Shown: in pieces, positions 51,001 to 56,176 of the stretch
How the letters are laid out: each line of letters opens with the position of its first letter
Position numbering within the stretch: the first letter of the stretch is position 1
Assembly (NCBI GenBank): GCA_031550605.1
Contig: JAVBOK010000023.1
Location: 1-61,039 of the forward strand
Length of the DNA: 61,039 nt
From: FLUQ01 sp031550605
GTDB lineage: Bacteria > Desulfobacterota > Desulfovibrionia > Desulfovibrionales > Desulfovibrionaceae
Direction: 5' to 3'
Position numbers and translations under genes: made by a program
Notes under the pieces: generated by a model
Seen by the model: the letters and a program-made list of their open reading frames with translations, nothing else
What the model was told of the DNA's origin: nothing
The model's database searches: none

Positions 51001-52051
51001 GGCTCAGGTTGTTCAGCCGGTATGTGCCGGGGGTCTGGCCGTCCTCGGCCAGGGTCAGGCCCTGAAAAGTCCCGGAAAGGGTCCCGTGGGTGATGGACAG
51101 GGTCAGATCGTAGCGGTCAGTATACCCCGCGTCCCCGCTGTCCGGATCGCCGACCGTCAGCGGTTTCCAGACGGGGATTTCCGGCGTGCCGTAATTGAAC
51201 CGCAGGATGGTGTCCGTATCTTCCAGCGGCTTGGACACGCCGGCGTCGGCCGGCAGGTCCGCGAATGCCGGCTTGTCCGGCAGGGGATTGATGGTGATGC
51301 TTTGCGTGAAGTCCAGAATATTGTACCCGTCGTTCACGGTGACCGTCAGGTCGGCCGCGCCGTTGTGATATTTGTCGCCGGTGAATTTCAGGGTGTCCAG
51401 CACCTGGCGGGCGATGGCGATGTCGGCTTCGAAGCGCACGACGGTCTTGTCGGTTGAATTGCCCCCCCAGTCATTCGGGTCGTCCTTGTTGACGCCCCAG
51501 TAATACTGGTTGTGTTCCACGCCGGGCACGTAATCCAGCGACAGCGTGCCGTGCTCCACGCTGATGGTGACGACCACGCTCAGGGAATCGGGGTCGTCCA
51601 GCCTGACGCCGTCCGGACCGAAAGCCAGGGTGGCGCCTTCGTTCATCGTGAAAGGGCCGTTGAACGTGACGCTCGAAGGCTCGCTCCATTGCGAGGCGAA
51701 CAACTGCGGGCCGTCCCCGCTTCGGGCCTGAAGCGGTCCGGCGCCGGATTCCCGCACCGGGGGGCTGTCGTGCGCCGCCGTCCGCGTTTGTTCCGGGGCG
51801 CTGTCCTGCGTGTCCGCATGGGAGGGGGACGGCGCTTCCGCCGGGTGCGGGGCATCGTTCGCCGCCGCTACGGAAGCGTCAAAAACCATGCGCGGCTCAA
51901 GGGCCAGCAACATGGAATGAAGGACCGGCCGCGGATGCGCCGTGAGGGTTTTTTTTGGGCTTAGAGTGCTGATAAAATGTGATAATTTCCGCCGAAGCGC
52001 CGTTTTTTTCATCTTTTTTCCCGCCGTTCGAACATGCCGCTTTTTGTGCAT
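36044..52051 (-). CDS. Giant cadherin-like repeat adhesin with N-terminal LEPR motif (5335 aa)
   Basis: A 5335-residue predicted surface adhesin. The basic N-terminus (1-45) leads to LEPRMVFDAS at 51-60, a LEPR-type motif of very large exported proteins; no ordinary signal peptide is seen. About 29 Ig/cadherin-like domains follow, marked by linkers such as AVNDAP. The first part (to about 2000) has CSPG/NG2-type repeats (FTQADIDAGRVKYSH) and related types; the middle (about 2060-4980) is built of 110-180-residue modules with GVLVTGNAAT, GTWQY and NGxPGxLTVRLIDSS. Then come a VCBS-like domain, a coiled stretch and a dystroglycan-type cadherin domain. No RTX nonapeptide array is visible. The first ATG (52049-52051) is used; MKKTALRRKL (ATG 52010-52012) is an equal alternative. 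It heads the exporter operon. Confidence 0.88.
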   Translation of the reverse strand: MHKKRHVRTAGKKMKKTALRRKLSHFISTLSPKKTLTAHPRPVLHSMLLALEPRMVFDASVAAANDAPHPAEAPSPSHADTQDSAPEQTRTAAHDSPPVRESGAGPLQARSGDGPQLFASQWSEPSSVTFNGPFTMNEGATLAFGPDGVRLDDPDSLSVVVTISVEHGTLSLDYVPGVEHNQYYWGVNKDDPNDWGGNSTDKTVVRFEADIAIARQVLDTLKFTGDKYHNGAADLTVTVNDGYNILDFTQSITINPLPDKPAFADLPADAGVSKPLEDTDTILRFNYGTPEIPVWKPLTVGDPDSGDAGYTDRYDLTLSITHGTLSGTFQGLTLAEDGQTPGTYRLNNLSLDQVNGILADLHFLGEQDFYGKAAFAVSVKDLHPGLTDSTLSRTFDIDVLAVNDAPTLQPAAEADRGRQLHVGELLQNPDGSTAGPAEGIFTLGHFHNGYTGQVPDADGNLALFDVDNNLYQLVVKIDSAPANGDLWRKIGNDWVKLGAGSTFSLMDVHQNNVKYIHDPAKQVREELAPGSGKDSFRYTINDGAGDAQTSARSGVVHIALDPANQPPSVVVEARAGIIPEGRLDSSTGVDPITGQMVTRYTIWAYEGEQGIAYSFNIVDPDQAPGADFTVKFTQLPAADLGAFWYSADGTNYARVGAGMELSLRAIQNGWLRFNHSGKENGGSVTFKVQVTDDGGGEGDAGKRTVEQTLALNIRPNNDHPEWGTGAAKDFWAGARPTITGIDGSRTVVLGNDVFTLADRDSAQATLTYTITNTGGDAGKLVYYLGTEPDGEGGTRPVYREIRVGDKITQTDINSGNVRWWFHDNGAELNSTITFTVRDGSMTATPVPADNSDLPYPLPAGYTSPSNWERGAGSHEGGIGTWVETGAGSGVYAWKLTEHTLNIRGLNIVAGEGGSTGSAVDPVPHFDATRTAAVVEGRWVQLDKTKLHAWFTNGASGPDITDQPGYSSATGLNLTYRVEEVASHGTLLYLAGGTGVDDPGAVFAVIGHCGSFTQADVDAGRIFYLHNGSEQFTDSFVFSVSDGRHEVENPATRTTRFTQAFDISPRNDSPEARAGKDLEVHEHGTGAPDGAGLTFPDQASVDHTAPGGSKALTLEQLNIHDRDTGNLGGARDPGGYSAPNDLYVVITDLPQHGTLWYNTGTTASPVWVRVTATAPADLNAILAGGGWSSWATDPAITDKTFTVISRADIAAGKLVYQHDGSEQFYDGFKYLVSDNKGIAPTDADHDFYQYIDGKLALLAGNQASVSQGKQAVNIVVKPVNDIPERKEGQAVETVTVDEGSSVVLTRNNIWFTDPDGSAGAIQFILAELPQYGQITLNGKVLGVGSVFTQADIDAGRVKYSHNDTENHADSFKFNVSDSVYTSANAETALIDINPVNKAPTLTVVNDQLYVDSIAGGIIIKGITVADPDFGGRNPGDAGYPGSGITNDHLTVDITLSQGDLGAINLDLVVLLFKGYDGNYNPVGANPPLTSVVRNGDTITLVGSYDAVSKALSEVTVRTMLDGGTTYDPDGDIKIDIVVHDGVKSGGDWVQPNGDKGGVYSDARNIRVYISPVNDAPVINDPQMDATLREDSGYTPVTDKTSGEAIRIADKDAFSRGGNSITLTVAHGTLMVDAISGVSVAGRGSGTLTVTGPLDAINAALATLKYKPDADYNGADTIRYTYKDYGNSGDAPDSVTKTAADNPALGEAYRYNEPAVGNRPARTGLAVNGEFVITVTPANDEPVIDAPAAVYLQENTVFNGTGKDLQETVLKIGLDDIDISGPGVFRDNTITARLTAASGTLSFDRAGPPSYDLPAGLLSAGAEGTSTLTLRGTLDEVNAALAHLKYSRTNWDSATDTLTIAVTDPGTGANQSNGAPNDAPLAATKTITIYCSESNDPPAVSAGAWTVTEDAAPAKIFTGITLGDPDSFNNKIYLSLSVNSGTLDASAITNLTLSGGNPALWDKMTVVNNNGVDAKAGQTLQIYAERSKIEAALALLQYKPVGDYNGVVNVTIYANDLGNTGRPPQDAGLLQAVPANGIGVGGTGRFTSLDTTVTVTPVNDAPSASTAATHFWGDATAAKTSADFEDSGAWTGKTVKNLFESLFLDSRDQRDANGNAVSTTDSPANAFAGVVVVGNAATAQGDWQYFNPSLNGGLGDWVSIGSRALGNALYLDAATQIRFVPNGDFNGTPGALTVRLVDSSVADIPNGNVGTPAANYSVHDLSGAGATGGTTCFSSGAVALGTFVRAVNDAPTINGAASATLGAVNEDATNPAGGAISTLFNGRFLDAKDAQRNAATNPDGSTANTLAGVVVTGNAATTDQGVWQYRNAGNAWMALPDNLSEANGFFLPSGSALRFVPAENWNGTPGALTVHLVDNSAADATHGNDALPGNYTLVNLTGSGVNPLGTGGTTRYSADTVTLGTSVTAINDAPVVVGGNSATLDTIAENPANDAANPGKTVTDLFASHFNDDTDQVTGGSGANGFAGVLVVGNAATVGQGTWQYDDGTNGWRDIPSLTGSQGFALKETWGLRFKPADDFNGDPGKLSVRLIDSSATNGTVTPAASYGAAANIAAVGGTSRYSQDVIEVGIDITAVNDAPSVTTPSVVLNAPALTEDVSAATNAGNTVSFLFTPRFDDSKDAQKAASAGGTGSDANTLAGIIVETLPTGAQAAKGSWQYSNGSAWVDLEAGMFVKATDSIRFQPADGSDYNGTVTGLSVRLVENSGAFADPAGHASGEKPNLAYTADGPQSQDVLAVDIRVNAVNDAPAALNPATVVDYPAIDEDDDVPGATVTSLFNSRFSDARDAQRVAGTNADGSLADTLAGIIIQSVANDAAKGAWQYYDTTLSQWKNLETGMFVKAADAIRFQPATDWNGTPPDLTVYLVENSGAYAVSPASGTQADASSRGGATAVSSDALTLRAVVRPVNDAPFWNPDAHSPLNNGSGGHFLAFDTIKPNDNLPGSEYSAARSIEQSLYGRDSAYAYLDTRDDVTDGSSAQALQGVLVTGVVPPAGLLGTWQYNAGAGWTDIVPASLSKDTALYLDKNVQIRFKYDTSYQISPDTMPHSGLSLALVDASNASGAMSTGTRYDATDAKRGGANAVSADIVPLWVTVLPRNYYPEFTVEPAPVTVAERTPGQLAPGVTVRDINLDHSQSASHWNGASITIRRDGGANADDVFTAHASSLLSALAEGGSLTYNGVTCGTVTRNSGGELTLTFNSTATATEVNAILRLIDYTNASSHPPASVTLQWTIDDGNYEAGGVHPQGLNKSGDDSGTVLCAQTVSIVETNAAPVVRGGIPGPVIAVTEDTAEPAGRTVTDLFAGHFDDTADGVTDASTFAGVLVTGNTADPAHGVWQYNDGANGWQDIPSLAGGRGFALKADWSMRFTPVGNFNGEPGTLTARLIDTSAVAPGNPAADFGNAAAVGAVGGMTRYSAGDVTLGAAVAAVNDAPVVTGSSPVTVALDTIAEDPANDAANPGKTVTDLFLTHFDDSADAQRSPAANPNGSAANDFAGVLVTGNAASAAQGSWQYNDGVNGWRDIPALAAGQGFALKETWGLRFKPAENFNGEPGKLTVRLIDSSAAANGNPAADYGRAAAIAAVGGVTRYSQDAIDAGIRIAAVNDAPKVTTPAAVQAVPGVTEDIAGAANGGHTVLSLVGARFDDSQDAQRNAVTNANGSLADSLAGIIVQSVSNDAVKGAWQYDSGSGWVDLAAGMFVGKDTKIRFQPGPDWNGTPPDLTVYLVENTGAYAASPAAGTLVDTTRRGGATPVSSEALILRTTVSPVNDAPTASVGEVNFWGANPGATADFEDSHRTDGNWTGKRLSEIFGGVFRDAADQQDGNGNPIGSANSPANAFGGVAVVGNAATTDQGEWQYYTGSAWLSVGARSLDNALYLNAGTQIRFVPAEHFNGTPGALSVRMVDSSASDAAHGNPGKPALNASVHDLSGAGATGSATCFSAADVALNTFVRAVNDAPTVDSPAVPVTLPAVNEDAGNPAGKSVSDLFTAKFNDDTDDRTGTAGGSSRNSLAGVVITGNAATADQGVWQYSNGTEWIPLPDGIREASGFFLPSASALRFVPAENWNGTPGSLTVRLVDGSAADPAHGTNALPGDFTRVNLTGSGVNPQGKGGTTRYSSDTVILETSVAAVNDAPVANGGGVTLTGLTEGASSAGQTVANLFLPRFDDSRDNSAGSGADAFAGVLVTGNAATAEQGTWQYDDGSGWRDIPALNAGEGFALREGWNLRFNPAARFNGEPGKLTVRLIDSSAAASGNPGADYGNAAAIAAVGGVTRYSTGVIEAGIRVAAVNDAPLVINPGTAVVVPPVTEDVPPAANGGHLVSDLFESRLDDAADAQKAASAGNSGSSANTLAGIIIDALPSGAEAAKGAWQYYNGSQWLNLDAGMFVKAADSIRFQPAADCNGDVAGLKVRLVENSGAFAVPSGHASGDRPGLAYTADGPLSRDTLNVAITVHPVNDAPVAVNPASVVPYPAINEDDDVPGATVGSLFGGRFSDAKDARHDAASNANGSRADSFAGVVVQSVTSDPAKGAWQYFDGAAWKNLETGMFIRESALVRFQPVPDWNGTPPDLKVYLAENTGTYAGTPPASGTVVETSRRGGATPLSADALSLRAVVNPVNDAPFWNPDAYSPLSNGGTGGHFLYYGAIRPDSGPGSAILEKTVAQALSGNNGTYAYLDSRDVVPGGSNAQDLQGVLVTGVSSGPLGTWQYHDGAQWVSITAASKDNALYLAKDTKIRFVYDTGYDIPVGSMPHSGLSLALVDASNASGTMVTGRRHDASDANRGGTAAVSDGIIPLWVTVLPRNYYPEFAQAPDPATVTERTAGRLAPNVSVKDANLDNAQSSAHWDGASVTIRRDGGANADDVFTSHDTALLAALDQGANLVYNGVTYGVVTHNSGGTLTLSFDNNATADKVDAILRNIAYANESRNPPASVRLAWTVDDGNYERGGLYPQGLNRTGDASGTVSFKQTVSIVAVNDPPVAVDDDAGIIAFDAVLPATGNVLSNDWDYDGPSLRVSAFDAAAYGILVINPDGSYTYTVDRTNPLVNGMKPGSTLTDVVSYTISDGQYSSTATLRIVIGRPQPSCVTCPQDPAPIMPAGARHAPPPDNPHDLATPKPVVLEVQSAKEAIANSVVHGLDQLRQTLEHLERNAERQPITLTASMDDRVIHTGYSQTLSLPRDLFRHSDQSERLYYTVTLEDGRPLPPWLTWHEQTLTFSGKPDQSLDKPLVIKIVARDRHNNSATALFRLNVVDALTEPKTDSPDLLRENTPAAPPVDRSAAAPEAPAEDRGGTPRPDAAFFLPGAEGFNDQIANSGMGALFRQARESIAKLYG
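37105..40723 (-). repeat. Seven-module super-repeat, copy B, within the adhesin
   Basis: This 3.6-kb segment encodes seven modules in the same order as 42200-45890. It starts at the FWG...WTGK module and ends at the NYYPEF module with HPPASV/NPPASV and the DDGNYE-PQGLN sequence. The copies are clearly diverged, so the duplication is not very recent. Confidence 0.8.
42200..45890 (-). repeat. Seven-module super-repeat, copy A, within the adhesin
   Basis: Copy A of the block described at 37105-40723. Both have, in order, a FWG module, a NEDA-NPAG module, an LDTI/GLTE module, a TEDV module, an EDDDVPGATV module, an NPDA(H/Y)SPL module and an AERT/TERT module. The 1.5 kb between the copies (40724-42199) holds three further single modules. 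Confidence 0.8.
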
Positions 52052-52445
52052 ACCGGGACGATACGTCTGGAGCGGATCTTCGGTCCGATCGCAATTGTCA
52101 CGCGGGGGTGTAGCGCATTATAAGATGAAAATCCATGTTTAATGATATGCCGCAATAAAAAAAATTGTCGTATGGAGGTAACCCCCCAAAAAAAATCAGA
52201 CCGGGCTGGAAGGAAGTTTTTGCCGCAGTGCGGGCGCGGGCAGGTGATGTATGACGCGCATCGAGCTTTTTGCTGTCCCGTTGCTCGGATTCGAGAAGGT
52301 ATATCGTGTCTTGATTTTTTCTACAGGCAAAAGGAAGCCGGGCCCCGGACCTGACGGAACGGCCGCCCGCATCCGGAAAAGACCGATGGCGTGCGGATGG
52401 GGGCAACACTGCGCTGCCGTCGGGCAATCCGCCCGGGCAACTGGA
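52052..52445. other. Adhesin promoter/leader region
   Basis: These 394 nt lie between the TIR gene end and the adhesin start (both minus strand). The adhesin-proximal 250 nt are AT-rich with long A/T runs, a perfect TATAAT, and an ATTGTCGTATGG identical to one upstream of the grd operon. I looked for a cyclic-di-GMP (GEMM) riboswitch and saw none. No protein gene is apparent. Confidence 0.6.
52117..52122 (-). promoter_or_regulatory. Perfect -10 box (TATAAT) for the adhesin operon
   Basis: On the minus strand the hexamer is TATAAT, about 65 nt before the annotated ATG. The -35 side (around 52140-52146) is poor (TCATTA-like), so an activator may be needed. The nearby ATTGTCGTATGG/ATGCCGCAAT pair (52146-52175) lies just upstream of that -35 and could be the binding site. 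Confidence 0.5.
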
Positions 52446-55400
52446 TCAGGGCGCGGCCGGTGCGACCCGCGCCTTCCCTAGCCTCAGGGCCGTTGTTTCG
52501 GCCCGCAACGCGGCGGCCTTGTCCGCGTCGCCGGTTTTTTCGCACAGGGCCGCGCCGTCCGTCAGGCATTGTTCCAGCAGGGTCCGCCAGCGTATCTGGC
52601 GCGGTTCCGCAACGCACAATGCGCGGAGCGTCTCAAGAGCCTTGTCCATTTGGGCAAGCGCGGCGGCGCTGTCCCCGGACGCAGCCAGGGCCGCGCCCAG
52701 GGCGGCGTGGGACCGGGCAAGGGTGAAGGGGACCTCCGTTCCGCTCTGGCCTGTCCGCCCGGCGAGGGGGGCGAGAATTTGCAGGGACCGGGACGCGCGT
52801 TCTCTGGCGGCGTCGGCGTCCTTGTCGTGCACGGCGATCGCCGCGCCCTGGATCAGGACGCGGGCCAGCTGCAACCGGGCAAGGGAAGTGGATTCCGGCC
52901 GCTTTCCGCTTCCGGCGATTTCCTGCGCCTTGGCCTGCCAGGCCCGCGCGTCGGCCCAGTGACCGTTGGCGGTCAGGCTTTCGATGTTGACGGGGCCGTT
53001 CTCCACGAAAAGGGCAATCACGTTCCGGTCGGTTTTCTTCGACGCGGCGGCGATGCGCAGCATTTCCAGGGTCCGGTCCCCGGCCTTTTTCACGTTGCCC
53101 CTGTCCAGTTCCAGACGGACGCGCAGGCTGCAATTGGCCATGGTCAGGCTGAGGACATAGCTGTTCTGCCATTCCCGGTAATCGGCCGATCCGGTGGGCT
53201 GCGGCACGGCTTTGAGGACGGCGCCGGCCTCGTCCAGCAGGCCGGCGGCTTCATCCGTCCCGCCCAGAGAGCCCAGTGTGTCGGCCAGCGTGTGCAGGCA
53301 TTCGACGAACAGGACCGGGATACGCTCGAAACGCACCATGTCCGTATCCCGCATGGCTTCCCGCCCCAACGCCGCGGCTTTGCGCAGCATGGTTTCGGCG
53401 CGGGGGTAATCGCCCGCCGACCCGGCGCAGACGCCCGCCCGCAGCAGAGCGAAGATCAGTTCCCGGCGGGCGGCGTTGGACCGGTAGCTTTCCGGAGCCT
53501 TTTCGGCCCGTTCCACGGCCCGGACGCTCAGGGACAGGGCGTCGGCGAAACGGCCGCGCCGTTCCGCCGTGTCCGCGGCCTGCAAAAAGGCCCGGCAGCC
53601 GATGGCGTGCAGTTCCGGGACGGGGGGCGAGGTTTCCGCCTTTTCCACCAGGGCGACAGCCTCACCGGCGGCCTCCGCGGCCAGGTCCAGGGACCCGAGG
53701 CTCTGGCGGGCTCTGGCGATGCTGGTCCAGGACGCGGCCAGCCGGACCGTGAAGCGGGGTTCGTCCGGAACCTGGCGGCGGAGTTCGAGCAGCAGTTCTT
53801 TTTCCTGCTCGTACCAGTGCAGCGCGGGCGCGTGCAGGCCGCGCTGGAAGTAAAGGTCAGCCAGCAGGGAAAAAGACCGGCGCGCGGTTTCCCCCTGCTG
53901 CATGTCCGCGGGGTTGGATTTGTAGGCGACGAGGTTTTCCCGCGCCTGCAGCAGGTATTTGTCCTGCTGCTCTTCCAGCGGCAGCGGGGCGGCCGCGTCT
54001 TTGCGCTCCTGTTTCAGGTTTTCGCGCATGCGCAGCGCCTGCGCGTCGTCCGGGTGTTTTTGCAGCAGGAGGTCCAGAACCTTTTCCGCTTCGTCCAATA
54101 GGCGCAGCGCTTCGTCTTTGGATCCGTGGAGCATGTACAGCCGGGTGTGCGCCTCCATGATCAGGGTGCCGGCCAGATTGGCCTGCCACAGGGTCCTGTC
54201 CGGATCCAGGCGGATCAGGTTGCCGAGCAGGGTCTGGCGCTCCCGCAGCAGGGTTGTCTGGACTTCCACCTGGCCGCGCTCCAGCAGGACGGAGGACAGG
54301 TTGTCCTGCGCTCCCAGCAGCATGATGGTGCGCTGGATGTTGAACGGGTCGCCCTGCGCCAGCTGTTTGGCGATGCCGTACGCTTCGCGGCAGACGGGCA
54401 GGGCGTCCCCTGCGCCGCTGTGCGCGAGTTCCAGGCAGTACTCGCCGAGATTGCCGGCCAGAAGATCGCGGTTTTTTTCGTCAGCCGGGTCGAGGGCGGC
54501 GAGTTCTCTCGCCACAGCCGCCGCCCGTTCGGCAACCGCGAGTTTTTCCCTGTACCTGCCCATGAGGGTCAGGGCGCTTCGCTTCAGTTCCAGGCTGTCG
54601 GCCAGAAAGCGGATGCGTCGGGGATCGTCGGGCTTTTGCTCCGCCAGAGTTTCGGCCAGCCCCAGGGCCTTGTCCGCATACAGCCCCGCCCGCCCGACGT
54701 CGCCGAGCTGGATCGCGGAGCGGACCAGAATGCTCAGGGGGCCGGCCATGGCCAGGGCCAGGTCCGGGTTGTCCGGATGCCCTTCCCGCAGGCTTTCGAT
54801 CTGGGACAGGGACTGAGTGCTCAGTTCCACGGCCGTGCGCGCATCTTCGTCCTGCCGGGCGAGATCGGCCCGGTTGACCAGATGGGCCGCCCGGCTGTAT
54901 CGGGCCCTGAAGCTGCCGGCCCCCCATTTTTCATAATGGTCGCTGACCTTGCGGATGATCTGTTCCCGCGCCCGGGCGGGGATATGGTCAAAAGCCTGTT
55001 CGCGCAGGTCGAAGGTCAGGAATTCCACCAGAGCCTCGGCTTCATCGCGCTGGGCCGATGCCCGGCGCTCCGCATCCAGCGCCCAGAGGGCCAGGCCGCT
55101 GACGAGCGCCAGCATGCACAGCGCGCCGCCGAGCAGCCGCAGCATGAACCGGCGCTGGGCGCGCAGGTGGCGCTGGTACAGCAGCGGGTAGTCCACCTGG
55201 AGCAGGCGGGCGATGGTTTTGATCAGGGCTTCTTCCCGGCTGCCTTCGGCCAGCGTGACGCCCAGGACCGAGGCCGGCAGGGTCGGGGGATAGCATTGCC
55301 GCTCTTCGTCCCCCGGGGCCGGGGTGCCGTCGATGATGAAGGGGATGATGCGGTCCTGCCAGCCCCTTTCCATAAAAAAGCGCACTTCGTCCGCAACATA

Positions 55401-55700
55401 GGGGGAAGCGGCGGAACGCGGCGATGCGATCACGATCAGATAGCGGCACTGTTCCAAACTGGACGACAGGCCCTGATCCAGACTGGCGTGGGAACCGAGA
55501 TCGGTTTTATCCCGGAAGACGGAAAGCCTGCGCGGCAACGCTCTGGCGCGCAACTCCTCAGGAGGGATGCCGGTTATCTCCGTGGGAATGCGGTATTTTT
55601 CCAGCCTGTTCTGCAGCCATCTGGCGTGCCGTTCGTCTTCCCCGCCCCGTTTGTAGCTGATAAAGGCGAAAAAACGGTATTCCTCACGTTCGTCCTGCAT
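52446..55700 (-). CDS. TIR domain-transmembrane-TPR-like protein
   Basis: A 1084-residue protein. Residues 8-125 form a TIR domain (FFAFISYKR at 10-18, YLIVIASPRSAASPYVADE at 87-105), with Glu105 in the position of the catalytic glutamate of NAD-cleaving TIR domains. A transmembrane segment lies at about 185-207. Residues 210-1080 are helical repeats with TPR character (alternating Ala/Leu/Tyr), probably extracytoplasmic if the TIR domain is inside. GGAGG precedes the ATG. Similar TIR-TPR membrane proteins are found in bacteria without known roles; NAD-based defence, signalling and scaffolding are all possible. It is 394 nt from the adhesin gene on the same strand. Confidence 0.82.
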   Translation of the reverse strand: MQDEREEYRFFAFISYKRGGEDERHARWLQNRLEKYRIPTEITGIPPEELRARALPRRLSVFRDKTDLGSHASLDQGLSSSLEQCRYLIVIASPRSAASPYVADEVRFFMERGWQDRIIPFIIDGTPAPGDEERQCYPPTLPASVLGVTLAEGSREEALIKTIARLLQVDYPLLYQRHLRAQRRFMLRLLGGALCMLALVSGLALWALDAERRASAQRDEAEALVEFLTFDLREQAFDHIPARAREQIIRKVSDHYEKWGAGSFRARYSRAAHLVNRADLARQDEDARTAVELSTQSLSQIESLREGHPDNPDLALAMAGPLSILVRSAIQLGDVGRAGLYADKALGLAETLAEQKPDDPRRIRFLADSLELKRSALTLMGRYREKLAVAERAAAVARELAALDPADEKNRDLLAGNLGEYCLELAHSGAGDALPVCREAYGIAKQLAQGDPFNIQRTIMLLGAQDNLSSVLLERGQVEVQTTLLRERQTLLGNLIRLDPDRTLWQANLAGTLIMEAHTRLYMLHGSKDEALRLLDEAEKVLDLLLQKHPDDAQALRMRENLKQERKDAAAPLPLEEQQDKYLLQARENLVAYKSNPADMQQGETARRSFSLLADLYFQRGLHAPALHWYEQEKELLLELRRQVPDEPRFTVRLAASWTSIARARQSLGSLDLAAEAAGEAVALVEKAETSPPVPELHAIGCRAFLQAADTAERRGRFADALSLSVRAVERAEKAPESYRSNAARRELIFALLRAGVCAGSAGDYPRAETMLRKAAALGREAMRDTDMVRFERIPVLFVECLHTLADTLGSLGGTDEAAGLLDEAGAVLKAVPQPTGSADYREWQNSYVLSLTMANCSLRVRLELDRGNVKKAGDRTLEMLRIAAASKKTDRNVIALFVENGPVNIESLTANGHWADARAWQAKAQEIAGSGKRPESTSLARLQLARVLIQGAAIAVHDKDADAARERASRSLQILAPLAGRTGQSGTEVPFTLARSHAALGAALAASGDSAAALAQMDKALETLRALCVAEPRQIRWRTLLEQCLTDGAALCEKTGDADKAAALRAETTALRLGKARVAPAAP

Positions 55701-56176
55701 GCCGCCTCCGGCTTTTTTTCATTCCGCAGCAGCTTTCATGCCAAGGGTCGTCCCTTGGGGGAGGGCGGCCGGGAAGAGAAGTGCCCATTTTTTTGGCAGG
55801 CGGATGCCGTACGAAACCCGGCGCCCGGGCGATTCCGCATGTCTCCGGGTCCGGGGCGCCGCGCGGTCGTCAAATCGTCTGCGCACATCATGCCCGGATC
55901 ACGGACGGCGGCTTTTCGCCGCCGCCGTCGGAAAACGCATCGCGCGCGGGCCGGGTTGTGCGGAGAACCGCGCGCAGGGGATGCTTCGGGCAAGGCGTTC
56001 AGGGCAAAGAGGCGGCGACGCGGGCATCTTGCCTGAAAAATGGGCGCGCACCGGTCTTGCCCGCATGTCTGCCCGGAAAATAGGCAGAGTTGCGCGCATA
56101 TTGCGCCGCCCGCCGCACGGGCACGGTTTTCCCGTCGTTTTTTCGCGGTCTGCGTCCCTTTCTCCCCGCGACAGCG
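55701..56176. other. Intergenic region upstream of the TIR gene
   Basis: These 476 nt are mostly GC-rich. They hold a perfect 7-bp hairpin with a TCGT loop (55741-55758) and a T-rich stretch near 55786-55796 that could belong to the TIR gene leader. No convincing coding sequence or RNA gene is visible; the open frames here lack ribosome binding sites and homology. Confidence 0.5.

Noticed and set aside
36044..52051. RTX (calcium-binding nonapeptide) repeats expected for a type I substrate
   Set aside because: Gly/Asp-rich pieces such as GGTGVDDPG exist but no tandem GGxGxDxxx array was found.
36044..52051. CRISPR-like regular repeats
   Set aside because: The periodicity is 330-550 bp, protein-coding and diverged, not short direct repeats with spacers.
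52052..52445. Cyclic-di-GMP (GEMM) riboswitch in the adhesin leader
   Set aside because: The conserved GEMM core and tetraloop-receptor sequences are not present; only A/T runs and short inverted motifs are seen.
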